From the NCBI GenBank assembly GCA_001584585.1, contig LSYV01000003.1, forward strand, positions 4,152,820-4,216,819: a stretch of 64,000 bases of DNA, given 5' to 3'. The notes under the pieces were generated by a model that was not told the origin of the DNA, searched no databases, and worked only from the letters and a program-made list of their open reading frames with translations. This stretch comes from Gonium pectorale. Its lineage: Eukaryota; Chlorophyta; Chlorophyceae; Chlamydomonadales; Volvocaceae. Position 1 is the first letter of the stretch; each line of letters starts with the position of its first letter. Of this stretch, positions 36,473 to 47,214 are shown one piece after another. The translations under genes were made by a program, and so were the position numbers.

Positions 36473-37424
36473 CGCAGGCTATTCGCATGTCGTCTTTTGT
36501 GTGCCCGTAACTGTTTTCTTCGTTGGCTGTGGTTGTGTACTGGGCGCCTGCAGGGTGGGCGCCTTGGCTGACGACGGACACAGGGTCAGGGGGCTGGCAG
36601 CGTGGGACCGCCCGTGCGGTGCGATGCGGCGCCATCAGCAGGGGATAGTAGGGTGGCTGAGGGCGTCGGGCGCTGTCCCTCCGTTGCATTGGACGGGGAT
36701 CAGACAGGCAGGCCACCGCAGGAGGCGGCTCGTCGGCTGTGTGTGGAGGGTCGCATTCGAGTACCGTATGTCACAGAACTGCAGGTTTGGTACGGACAAG
36801 GATTCCAGAGTAGGATGGCTTAGCGCGGAGCGCGGGCTATAGGTGCAGGTTTGGCGAGGACGTAAGGACTTGGTGCAGGAGGCAGGGATGGAGAGAGAGT
36901 GCTGTCTGTGCGGCGGTTATCTGTGGGGCGGCAGGCGGTATCTGGTGGGCGTCGCTTTTTGCCCTGCCCGGTACCGGTGCGTTCGGTCTGCTATGCCCGT
37001 CAGTGCGCTCCGCGCCGCACAGAGCACTGTTAGCCTATGCAAGGCCAGCATAGAATCGGGTAGGCGCAACGTGCGGCTTTTCCGGTACGTAGCGGCGGCG
37101 CGGTGCGCCTGGCGGATGTGGAGGATGCGGATGTATCCGCCGTTGTCTTTGATCAGCTGCCAGGCAGAGAGGATAGCTAGGTTGTTGGAGCGGGCCGCGG
37201 ATACGCTCCCCGCAGTCGGGAGCAACGCGCCATAGCGCTGTAAGGAGTTGTTGCGGCTCACCTACCAAGTCACCGTACGGTCGCCGGACCGTGACCGTGC
37301 GGATTACGCAGATGAGGGGCTCATGTCGCAAGGCCAAACCAGCCATACCTTCCTCGTGACAACGTTTGCAGCCAAGAAGTACTGCCGTGCCCTGCTGTTC
37401 GCCCCTGCCCCCCTCACGCACGTA

Positions 37425-37450
37425 CGGGAATGCCGTTCACGGCATTCCCG
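37425..37450. repeat. Near-perfect 26-nt palindrome
   Basis: CGGGAATGCCGT, TC, ACGGCATTCCCG: 12-bp arms around a 2-nt loop, between two convergent genes. Confidence 0.85.
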
Positions 37451-38054
37451 CAGCCCCGGCCGTCGCTCCAGCGCCACTCAAGCCGCATCCCTGGGAACAC
37501 GCTCTTCCCGAATCCACACACGCTCCACGTGTCGGTGTCGCACTTCCTCTCGTCCGCACCTTGCATGGCGCGAGTCCACCCACCCACCACACCAACCCTC
37601 GCCAGCCTGCGCTCATCTGCCTCGTCATCCTATGCGCCCACGCTTTAGTCACTCGCTCCACAAGAACATAGCCGTTGTAAGTTGCGTCGTGCGGCCGGAC
37701 ACAGCGCCCGCCCGCGCTGCCCCGCGCGCCAGCGAGTGCACGTGACACCGACCCGCGGGTCATCCAAGCACGCGCCTGGGCAGCTGCGCTTCGCAGCGCT
37801 CGCGCCGACCCTCGTTGACCAGCCTCCCCGCCTGCTGCCCGTCCGTCAAGCGCACCCTGGGGCTCTCCCAAGCTGCCACTACCCCTGAGTGGCCGCCACC
37901 CAAACACAACGCAACGCCTGGCGATGAACACAAGTACTCCACACACCCCAAGCCGACCCCGCAACGCAACGAAACCCCTTACTCCCAGTACGTCCCGGCC
38001 ACCAAGGCAAGGCTCCCACAGCGCTGAGAAACCCGGCCGCCGGCGTGCTGCGCC

Positions 38055-41000
38055 TCACGCCCGGGCGGTGGGCGGCAGGCGCGGCGGCGGCAGCGGCGTG
38101 AGCAGCGCATAGTCGTTGTGCACCCACGTCTCCACGTCGCGCAGGAAGGAGCCGAACGCCACCGCCTCCAGCACGCTGCGCCGCTGCGTGCCGACCGCCA
38201 TTGTCACTGTCTCCACGGCGTCCGACTGCACCGCACGAGCCATGCGCTCCATGGCCTCCTCCATGGAGCCCGCGTCGTCGCCAACCGCTTCCTGCGGATT
38301 TGTTGTGCGGTTTGCACGACGGTGGTTATGCATTGTTGCATTGGTGGCAATGCGGAGCGACCGCGTCGTTCAGCCCGGACGGAGAGAGGGTCCATTGGTC
38401 GGTGCCGCTGGCAGCCCGCTCTTGTTTGAACTGCAAACTGCAATGCACAAACGACGAAACGATGCCGTCGCCACAGCTGTGCCGTACGCCGCGCCGTACG
38501 CTGATAGCCGTACGGCTTGTAGTACATGCCGTACCGTACCTGCATCTGTGCGGTGAGCTTCTTGATGTCGCCCAACAGCGCAGACGTCTGCCGCTCCACC
38601 AGCGCAGCGCCCTCCACGCTCACGATCCGAGCAGTCTCCACCATCGCCGCCTGCGGACGGGCGCATGCGGCGCACGGCACGTGGGACACAGCACACAGCA
38701 CACAGCACCAACGAACGGCCGATGACGTTCGGCACGAATCATGGGGCGAGGCAGATAAGCGAGGGGCCTGATCAGCGAGGGGCACACGATCCGCCTCGAC
38801 CTTCACGGCTGCAGACGGGCGGCCATCGCGACCCCAACGGGCGGGCGGACGCCCTCGTCGTGGGTGAGGGCTCAAACGCGCCTCGACATAGCCATCTCAA
38901 TACAACATCCCTGCCAGCCCCTCCTGCGGCGCAGCACAGTTCGCCGTTCCCCCACCGCCCTGTCGCCGCTTACCTGGTCGAACGACTCAACGTACCGCCG
39001 CAACGCGCTCTTGGTGCCCCTCCGGCCCTCCGCTGACGACGCCGACGGCGCCGATGACGCCGCGGAGAAGGAGGCGGCGGACGTGGATGCCGAGGCCCCG
39101 CTGACGCTGCGGCCGCTGCCCGCTGCCCCCGCCGGCTTCTCCGTGGCGTCCTCCTCCCAGCTGCTGGGCGCGGGGGCGTCAAGGTCCACGGTGGTCGCCT
39201 CCGCATAGTCTGGGTCCGTGGAGCTCTCAAAGTCAGCGGCCTGAGGAGTAGAGGGCATTCGATGTGTTTAGCGCTCCGTTAATTCAATGTGCTGTGTTAA
39301 AGAATTGGCTTGCGCGGCAACTGCTCGGGTTCGGCAGCGAACGTGCTGCTTCGCCGGTCGCAGGCAGCGCAGTGCGTCCCCGACATCTTCAATCGCCCAA
39401 CCCGCCAGCATCACCCAGATGGCCCCTCCCCCACGGCGCCACCCCCGGGGCCGCACCCACCGACGCAAAGAGGCGCTCCAGCCTGGCCACCGCGTCCTCC
39501 TTGGATACCGGCAGGGTGCCCAGCGCCTTCTCCAGCTGGAAGCGCGAGTCCACGCGGCGCAGGAAGTAGCCGAACATGACACTGGCGGCGTACACCTGGC
39601 AGGAGGGGGGGGCGGGGGAAGGGGGAGCGCGTGTATGCGCAAGCGGGCGGGGAGGGCGGGGACAGTGAGGGCGGCCCGATCGCCGCTTGAGCGCTTTGCA
39701 CACACTCACATACGCCTTTGCGTACCTCGTCTACGGTCCGTCGTACACACGGTCACCCCCACCAGGAACCCTCGCGGTAACCTCCCCTTCCACACAAAGC
39801 CGCTCCGCCATTGTACACACGCACCACACGGCCCCGCCCAGCCTCCTCAGCCGCACTCCGCAGCCCCGTGGCGGGCGGCCGTTCGGGCGCCGCATCGCCC
39901 GCGCGAGCGCCGGCCCGCCGTGCCCCTCCACGCCCGCACATGCACACGCACATGCATCATGCCTTTGCTTGCTGCTTTTGCTACCCCTGTTTCAGCACTC
40001 CGCCTGTGACGCATACATAACACGTACGCATGATATAGCACACACACGCATCTTTGTGGGCGGCACACCGTTACGCGTGTATAACGCGCGCACGCGCAAC
40101 GCAGCGCACCTGCGCCATCTGGAACTTGCTCATCTTGAGGAGGAAGGGAGGAAGGGAGGGAGGGAGGGAAAGAGGGAGAAAAAACTTTCCAACTCTGGTG
40201 CTTATCTGTCAAGCAACGCCACGATCAACTGTTCGCCATGTGGGTAATGTGGGTGATGTGGGCCGCGATGAGCTTGCGCGACGCATGGGCCTTCCATGAC
40301 GCACCGTCACATCATTGGGAGATGCTGCCAACCCCACATGTGCTGCCATGTACCTCACGCCATTCACTAACCCTGTAGTTGATCGTACCCTCATTATCGT
40401 TATTAACCCCAAAACCCTTCAAGCCTAGCACTTAAGTATAGTATACCACAGCGGTTGGCCCGCCGTACGATAGTGCATGATCGTTGATGGTGCTGTTGAA
40501 AACAACGGTGTTCTTCAGAGTATGCAATTGCCCCAGTTACTGCATTGCAGCCAATTACCAAGTGGCGGCTCCACGCCACAAAAAACACCCAAGTTTATCA
40601 ACACGACCATCAACGATCATTGAGGGAGCAAGGGAGGGAGGGAGGGAGGGAGGCACCTTTTTTGACGTATGCCCTCTTTTTTCCCCCTCCCCCTCCCCCT
40701 TTTTACCTTGACGTAGGCGTTGCTGTAAGCGTTGGCCGTGGGCCCCATGATCTGCAGTAGGTGCTCGCGGACCAGCTCCAGCGCCTCCTTGCTGTGGATG
40801 CCCTCCGTCAGGGCCTTGAGGTTGGTGCTGGGTGGGTCGACGAAGCCTGGGCGCAAAGGACGGGCGGGTCACAGGAGCACGAGTATCAGCCAGTTGTCGG
40901 TCGCCCTCGGGCCCTCTTGTGGCCTCCGCCTGCCCTCACTTGTTTTCATATCCCCCGGCCGGGGTTGCCCGTATGCAGCCCAATCCAACCACCTCGCCCC

Positions 41001-42633
41001 GACCACCCCTCCTGCGCCCTCTCCACCACCCCGCGGAGGCACGCCCCCTTCCTCTTCCCCTTCCCCTCCTCTTCCCATCGCTGCCCTCCCCTGCCCTCTC
41101 CGCGCCACCTTCCACGCAAACCCACGCGCAACGCCCCCGCCCCTCCCAACCGTGCCAAGGCCGCGACAAGTAAACCTAATCCGTACGCGATTCGGTGTCC
41201 GCGACGCGACCCAGGTCCCTTTATCACCTCCGCCCCCCCTCCCGCCCCCCTCCCTCACCGTCCATCCGCGGCAGCATGTCCACGCCCAGCAGCAGGAACT
41301 TCTCCAGGATGGACACGTACATGAGGTCCTCCAGCGTGGATCGAGCCTCGCGCTCGCGGACCTCCTCCATGCGCCTGGCGGTCCGAGGGGGAGCGGGAGA
41401 GGGTGAGGACTGACGAGAAGGGTTTTGATGGATGCAATGTGTTGGGCGCCAGCAGCATTCGCGCATAAGGGGGGAGGGGGTACCACAACGCGGGGAGGGG
41501 CGAGGAGGCCAGGTGGTGGCAGGGGGGCACGAGAGCGTGGCGGGCTGCATCGGGATGCCCAGCCCATACAGCTAAGCCGACACAGGTGCTCGGACGACGG
41601 CGGTGCACTAGGGGGTGGGAGGGCGGCTGCCGGCTGACGGAGCCGCCGGGGTGGGGCGCCTATGCGTGCCGTCGCCAAGGCGGCGCCGCCCGTGTCCGAC
41701 CCAACCCGTCTTCAAGAGCACAAAGGTGCGTTCACTGTACGACAGCGTCACGGTATGGCACCGTAAGGTACCTGTAGAGCGCGAGCTCGGTGCTGTCCGA
41801 CGTGGACTGAAGCTGCTCCTCCTTGGCCCGCTTGGCCTCGCGCTCCTCCTTCAGCTTGGCGAGCTGAGTGTCAACCGCCGCCTTGAACAGGTGCGGCTCC
41901 TGGCGTGTTTCGTTTCGGTGTGGTCGGGGGCGCGGGGCAAGTCGTCAGGGTCGGTCATGCGAGCGGGGGCAGCGTCTCCTCCCTCGAGGTGAACAGGATG
42001 CTGCTGCGCGCTGAGTGTAGAAATACGAGCAATGTGGGTCGACAGACAAGCTGATGGATCAGCAAGGGACAAGGGTCAACGGTGATGCGGCGACCGCGCA
42101 GCCCAGACGGTGTTGCGGGCGCATGGGCACGTTGGTGGCACGGGCGGGGTGGCACGTGGGGGAGGGACGCTGCCGGCGGCACGTTACAACCCGGGCCCCG
42201 GGCCACAGCTCCGGCCCCCTCCTTGGCCCGACCCCCCAGTCCTGCTCCGGCGGTGGGCGCTGCGACGCAACCCCTCCCACCGTCCCGCGACACTTGCAAG
42301 CGCGTTGCAATTGGACCCACCCACCATGCGCAGGTAGTACTGGAGCATTTCGCCGTAGGCCGTCTTGGGCTGCGCTGGGGCCTGCAGTCAGGGAAGGGCC
42401 GAGACATGCGTCAGGCAGGAGGCGACGGACGGTGACCTCGCGACGGGGGCCTAGGTGGCACGGGGACCTAGGTGACCCGCAGCGCGAATTACCCCGCGCA
42501 CCAGTCCGAACTCCGAAGGCTCCGCGCGCACTCGTACATTCCTCGTTGTGCACGGTCGGCACAGGACTGAGGGGCGAGCTACCGACGAGCGGCCCGTGCC
42601 GGCAGCAGGAGCCCTGAAACGAGTCGGCAGCAT
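38055..42633 (-). CDS. Plastid-targeted DUF760 family protein
   Basis: Ten phase-consistent exons: 42633-42493, 42381-42325, 41899-41772, 41374-41259, 40846-40707, 40133-40110, 39595-39461, 39240-38974, 38650-38540, 38291-38055 (451 aa). The first exon encodes a chloroplast-type transit peptide (MLPTRFRAPAAGTGRSSVAR, then Arg/Ser/Val-rich to RVRAEPSEFGLVRG). Family blocks: GEMLQYYLRM, EPHLFKAAVDTQLAKLKEER, ELALYRRMEEVRERE, TLEDLMYVSILEKFLLLGVD, EALELVREHLLQIMG, VYAASVMFGYFLRRVDSRFQ and LEKAL. I recognise this as the Arabidopsis At3g17800/At1g48450 (DUF760) group, whose biochemical role is unknown to me. Beyond the conserved core come a Ser/Ala-rich linker and a C-terminal helical part ending LPPPRLPPTARA. 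The 24-nt exon (MSKFQMAQ) sits between YSNAYVK and VYAAS and fits the family alignment. The gene diverges from the TTC33-like gene. Confidence 0.85.
38481..38539 (-). repeat. GTACGG-rich cluster at a DUF760 intron donor
   Basis: On the transcript the donor GTACGG is followed within 60 nt by several more TACGG units (GTACGGTACGGCATGTAC, GCCGTACGGC, GCGTACGGCG). Similar CGTACG runs occur in panB and USP introns. Confidence 0.6.
40137..40175 (+). repeat. (GGGA)n tract next to a micro-exon acceptor
   Basis: GAGGAAGGGAGGAAGGGAGG and onward. On the minus-strand transcript it is (CCCT)n and supplies the polypyrimidine tract for the 24-nt exon at 40110-40133. A similar tract lies at 40622-40654. Confidence 0.75.
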
Positions 42634-43018
42634 CTTTGGGCAGAGGTAGCTCTCAACGCCTAGTCCTAATTGTTCTTTGCTTGTGGGTGACTGCCCTTGT
42701 CGCTTTGCAAGTGACGTGGCGGACGACTCTTATTGGCGTGAGGCGCCTTGCGTAACAGCTGTTATTGGAGTGAAGTTAAAGTCTAACAGTATATAAAGGC
42801 CACAGCCCTGTCAGTGGCTACCACGAGCTTGCTTCTGGAAGGTTTTGGACGTGAGGTTGGGGCGCAGCACCCTGCTCTGTCGGCTAATCGAGGTACCAAC
42901 CTATTATTCCTTGCAATTGCACACGCGGAACCGCTGAGTGTGTTTGGCACTTCAAACCGTCCCGGGGAGTTCCGGGAGCACCTCCGACAGCCGGCGTTAG
43001 GAGCGTTTTTGGCCATAA
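42634..43018. promoter_or_regulatory. Divergent promoter region, DUF760 gene / TTC33-like gene
   Basis: Only 385 bp separate the two ATGs on opposite strands, so promoters and leaders must share this space. ATTGG-containing segments (TTATTGGCGTGAGGC at ~42731, GTTATTGGAGTGAAG at ~42761) precede the plus-strand TATA box. No TATA box is clear for the minus strand. Confidence 0.6.
42790..42797 (+). promoter_or_regulatory. TATA box of the TTC33-like gene
   Basis: TATATAAA (in ACAGTATATAAAGGCCAC) lies 222 bp upstream of the ATG at 43019; transcription would start near 42820. Confidence 0.6.
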
Positions 43019-45100
43019 ATGAAGAAACGCAAAGTGCAGCAGCTTTCAGGCGTCAAGCTGCGGGCGTTTCAGGAAGAGCCGGATAGCGACGAGGAGCCGG
43101 ACATCGTGCTTATGGCCACGGAGCTCAAGGTGGCCCCTGGGTGTTACTAGTCTTTAAGGGGTCCGGTCGGGATGGGATCATAGTGGGGAGAGGAGGCGAG
43201 GGGCGGGGTGTCACGGTGCATAAGGCGTGCCCAACGCCCTCACCCAGGCCTCCACCGGCAACATAACCTAGTCCCAAACTTGATTGAGCAGCCGACCGCG
43301 TTCGGTATCCCTCCTCTCTTACTCTCTTACACGGGTGTGCCGGCTGCTGCATGGTAATGCTCCCCCCCAGGAGCGGGGCAAGGAGGCCGCCAGCAACGGC
43401 GACTTTGCCGAAGCCCGCTCGCTGCTGGGCCGTGCGGTGCGGCTGATGCCTGGCAGCGCCGACCTGCACGAGGCGCACTCGCAGGTACGCCAGCCGCGCC
43501 GTCGCAGGGAAGGCCAGGTTACAGGTTACAGGTACCCGTCAAAGCCCGTGCGGCCATGGGTAGATTGTAGATAGATAGTCCGAGGGCCAACTCCCTCCCA
43601 GGCAAGCCAGCATCTCAGGACTCAGATTGCTGGTCCAGCATCAACTACTCTCTCCAAGGCAAGCAGCATTCGCCAGCAAATAACTGGCTTTACGATGTGT
43701 AAACTCGATGCAGCAACCATCACATCCAAACCTCACACCACTCACCCCCGAAGCCGAAGGGGGAGATGGTTCGTGGGAAGGGAGCACGGTGGGAAGGGAG
43801 CACGGTGGCAGTTGGGGACAGGGAACATGGCGGCAGCGGCGGTGTGGTGGGTCGCGCCCTCCCGCGCAGCCGCTGAAGCCGCACGGCGGCGGCGGCGGTA
43901 GCTGTGGGTGGTTGTGTCACGAGCTGGCTTGCGCCCCTCTAGCCCCGTTAGCGGCACGCACGGCACCCCGCCGCCCCGGCCCCCCGGGCGCCCGAGCAGG
44001 TGCTGCTGGAGCTGGGCCGTACGTGGGAGGCGGTCCGCGCGGCGGGGCGGGCGGTGGAGCTGCGGCCGCAGTGGGCGGAGGCGCACCTGGCGCTGGCGCG
44101 GGCGCAGCTCAACCTGGGCGAGGTGCGGTGAGGTGCGGGGCGGGGCAGCGGGGTGAGGGTGGGCGCGGCCGCACGGGAGCCAGCCGGTTTTGGCTGCGTC
44201 TTGGCTTGGGCTGTGGGGTGTTGCCTTGATGGTTGGTTGGGCGTCCTGGAGCGCGGCACCGGGGGGTGGGGGGTCAGGTCAGGGTCGGGGCAGTGGGGCA
44301 GTGGGGGCTGCGCGGGGCAGGGGCACTGGCGGTTGCAGCGACAGGAGGGGGGCTTGAACGGTGAGTAGTGCGGAATGCAAGGGCCCGGGAAGCCGGGCAC
44401 GTCTGTGCACCGCGTGCTTGACGCGAGGAAAGGTACCCTACAGCTCTTTCGCCCGCCGCTTCGCCTCACCAGCCATTTGTGCGCCTGCCCCGCAGCCCAT
44501 CCTGGCGGAGGGATCCTTTCAGCTGGCGCTTGAAAGCCAGGTGGGTACAAGGTTTTACAGGCCTGGATTGAAACTCGAGGATGCTATAGATCCGGACAAT
44601 TCTGGGTTGGTGGTTGGTGGTTTGCGGTTCAGCCGGTTGTTCATTCTCCACCACCACCACCACCACCACCACCACGGCCCCGACCGCACCCGCCGTCCAC
44701 CAATCCTTGCCGTACTTGCCGAACACCCCCCTTGCACCGCACGCCCCAATGTGCCCACCGCACGCTACAGCCTGCGGAGTTCGAGGCGGTCCGCGCGGAG
44801 CTGGAGGAGGCCCGGGTGTTGGCCGCGCGGCAGCGGGCCCTGGGGCCCGGGCTGCGGGCCTTGGTGGGGGACGGCTCCGTGCTCGGGGCGGCAGGTGGCG
44901 GCCCTGACCCCGACCCAGGGCCCGACCTTGGGCCCGACCGTGACCCTGGTCCTGGCTCTGGCCCTGGCTTGGGGCCGGGCCACGGAGCCGTCGATGCGCT
45001 TGGCGGTGCCGGTTCCGGGGCAGCGGCGAAAGGGGGGCAGCCAAACAGCGGAGGCGCGCCCGGGGCCGCCTCAATGGAGCAAAGCACGGCTGAGGGGTGA
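43019..45100 (+). CDS. TTC33: TTC33-like tetratricopeptide repeat protein
   Basis: Five exons, all phase 0: 43019-43129, 43371-43484, 44000-44122, 44496-44540, 44771-45100 (240 aa). The start is the only ATG that opens the frame (MKKRKVQQLSGVKLRAFQEE), followed by an acidic stretch. Two to three TPR units follow: ERGKEAASNGDFAEARSLLG, RAVRLMPGSADLHEAHSQ; VLLELGRTWEAVRAAGRAVE, LRPQWAEAHLALARAQLNLG; and PILAEGSFQLALES, then a helix PAEFEAVRAELEEARVLAAR. This matches the order in animal TTC33, a small TPR protein of poorly known function. The C-terminal ~75 residues are low-complexity Gly/Pro/Asp repeats (GPDPDPGPDLGPDRDPGPG). Each TPR junction coincides roughly with an exon boundary. A (CAC)n run lies in the last intron. 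Confidence 0.8.
44648..44675 (+). repeat. (CAC)n microsatellite in a TTC33 intron
   Basis: About nine CAC units between exons 4 and 5. Its apparent poly-His or poly-Thr coding is in non-used frames. Confidence 0.85.
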
Positions 45101-47214
45101 AGTGCTGTGGGGTGCTGGACGGGGCGTCACCGTTGCGCGATTGCTGCTTGTGGGCTTGTGGCGCACGGGAGGCGGTGGGTAAGCAATAAGTAAATCGTAC
45201 CGGTGGGTGAGCGGTGTTTCCCGGCCCGTGCAAAGGCGTGGGCCGGCTGGCTTTTCCGTTGGCGGCTGCCATTTCGGCTGACGGGTTCCGTGCTTGGTTT
45301 GTTTTAATTGGCATATGGGGCGTCCGCGAAATTGGGATCGAAAGTGTAAGCCGCCACCCCCCAGGCCCGGACATGTACGAAGGCGGCACGGTGTCTTGGC
45401 AGGCAGGTGGAATTCTGTGTGCATATGTCAGGGAACACATGGGTATTACCCGGATATCCGTGCAACTGCAAATAGCGTGGCATTGATTACGGCAAAATCT
45501 CCGTGGGCTTTGCAAGACTCGCTCAGGTACTTGGCTCATTTACTGTCAGGATTCCATGCATGCCTGTGTGTTCAGACGGCCTGAGTGGCTCTAACAGTGG
45601 ACCCCAGGTTGCCAAATCTGCACATGGTACTACAACGCTGTGCAACCCACAGACTCACCCACCGCCAACTTCCAAGCCTTTCCATCCGCTGCGCTTTGCG
45701 CGCTGAACACTTTCTTTACTTGCGCGCAAGGAGTCATCATCTGTGCCTGTTACATTTTTGTAAGCATCGCTTTTTCCAGAGAGCGTCATCAGCGTCTCCA
45801 GCGATGGCTTGTTAGAAATACACGCACCCACCTGTTCCGCTCACGCTGAATGTACACCAGAATGCTCGCCCATGCCTCAAAACACCACCTTTCCGCCCTC
45901 AAGCCACAACGCCAAAGACCACACAGCCACAACACGGTACGGATACAACCAAGGCGTTAAACTCGCCCGGCTTCCGAAGCGTCCGGCGGGAGGGAACTCC
46001 AGGTGCCGGTCACCTGCCAACGGCTGTTGCAGCCGACACCCACCCGAGCCCGGCCGGAACGCTGATCAGCGACGAGCGAAGTCGACCCATTAGACGCATG
46101 ATCATGTCCGCTGCGTACGATCGCTCAAAGGAAACAAAATCGTGTCAGCCATCAGCAGTCAGAGCACAGCCGCTCCGCGCATGCGGTGCCCCGCTCCGGG
46201 ATTCGCAACAGCACACCGCGCCTCTCAACCACCACTCCTCACGCGCACACACACACCACGCCACCACACACGCGGGACAGCACGCATATGACCCCTAGCA
46301 TCAATGCAAGGGCGCCCCGGCCGCCTTCCCGCAACAGCAAAGCCCGCCCGGCCGCATCCCCGCGGGGGACCGGGGCGGGGGCGTCGGGGGCGCTGTGCAA
46401 GGGCAAGTTCCGGGGTTCGCGTGTGGCCGCCACCGCCATGCCGTCACGCCTCGCAACGGGCATGTCAGTCCGACAGGGTTCTATATTCGCCGGTGCGGCC
46501 TCTAGCTCCGCCCAAACTCCACACACGCCCGGTCAACAAGCCAGCAGCCGGCCGCTGCACAAGACGCGCCGCGCAGCGGAGTGACCCAGGCACCCTCCTC
46601 TGTCTCCAGGTCGAGCTGAATGCACCACCTCTCTTCGACCCGCCACCGGGCGCCATGGTGGGTCTGCCCTATGCGAGGGGCAAGCCCGTACCACTAGCAA
46701 CCGCAGCAACAGGTTCTATGCTTGCGTGCCGACTTCGAAGCGTGAGAAAGCTGCTCGACAACGATACCTGCATGCGGACGCTGCTGCTCTGTACGACGCC
46801 GCTACCGCGGCCTGACTTGCGATCTCCAAATGCTGCGCGGCGCAGGGACCCCGCCCTCCATCGAGGGGCGAGACCGAGCCGACCCTTGCCGCGTGCAGCC
46901 AGATTAGGTTCAAAGATAAGGCACCCTCGCTACACCGGCACTCCGCGCACTCGTACTGCAATACGCCAGCCCTCCCGCCCCGAAGGAGGTGAGGATGAAG
47001 CTCCAGACGCCATGCCGCAGCGCCGGGGCGGCAGGTTGCTCTCGACGAACGCTGCCTCACGCCGCAAAGGCCGCTGCACTCCTCCACATCCACCGCCAGC
47101 ACCCGAAAGAAGTCGCCAGCCGCTGCCGCAAACTGCTGAGCTCAGGAGCTAGGCAACTGGCCGTGCGTGTACCCGGCAGCAGCGTCCGCCATGACCCACC
47201 GTTCGGCGGGCCGC
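45101..47214. other. Convergent 3' regions of the TTC33-like and cyclase genes
   Basis: No coding exon is recognised in 2.1 kb. TGTAA for the plus-strand gene is at 45345; the clearest minus-strand TGTAA I noticed is near 45750. The frame 46304-47152 is open but has a composition typical of non-coding GC-rich DNA and no motif. Confidence 0.5.
45345..45349 (+). terminator. Polyadenylation signal TGTAA (TTC33-like gene)
   Basis: AAAGTGTAAGCC, 245 bp after the stop codon at 45100. Confidence 0.5.

Larger units (their letters stand above)
35998..38054. other. Convergent 3' regions of the USP and DUF760 genes
   Basis: No coding exon is recognised. A TGTAA for the USP gene lies at 36468. A strong 26-nt palindrome lies at 37425-37450. 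I saw no clear TGTAA for the minus-strand DUF760 gene. Confidence 0.55.

Noticed and set aside
46304..47152. 282-codon plus-strand ORF opposite the cyclase 3' end
   Set aside because: Composition-driven, no motif, and it lies in the convergent 3' region of two well-supported genes.
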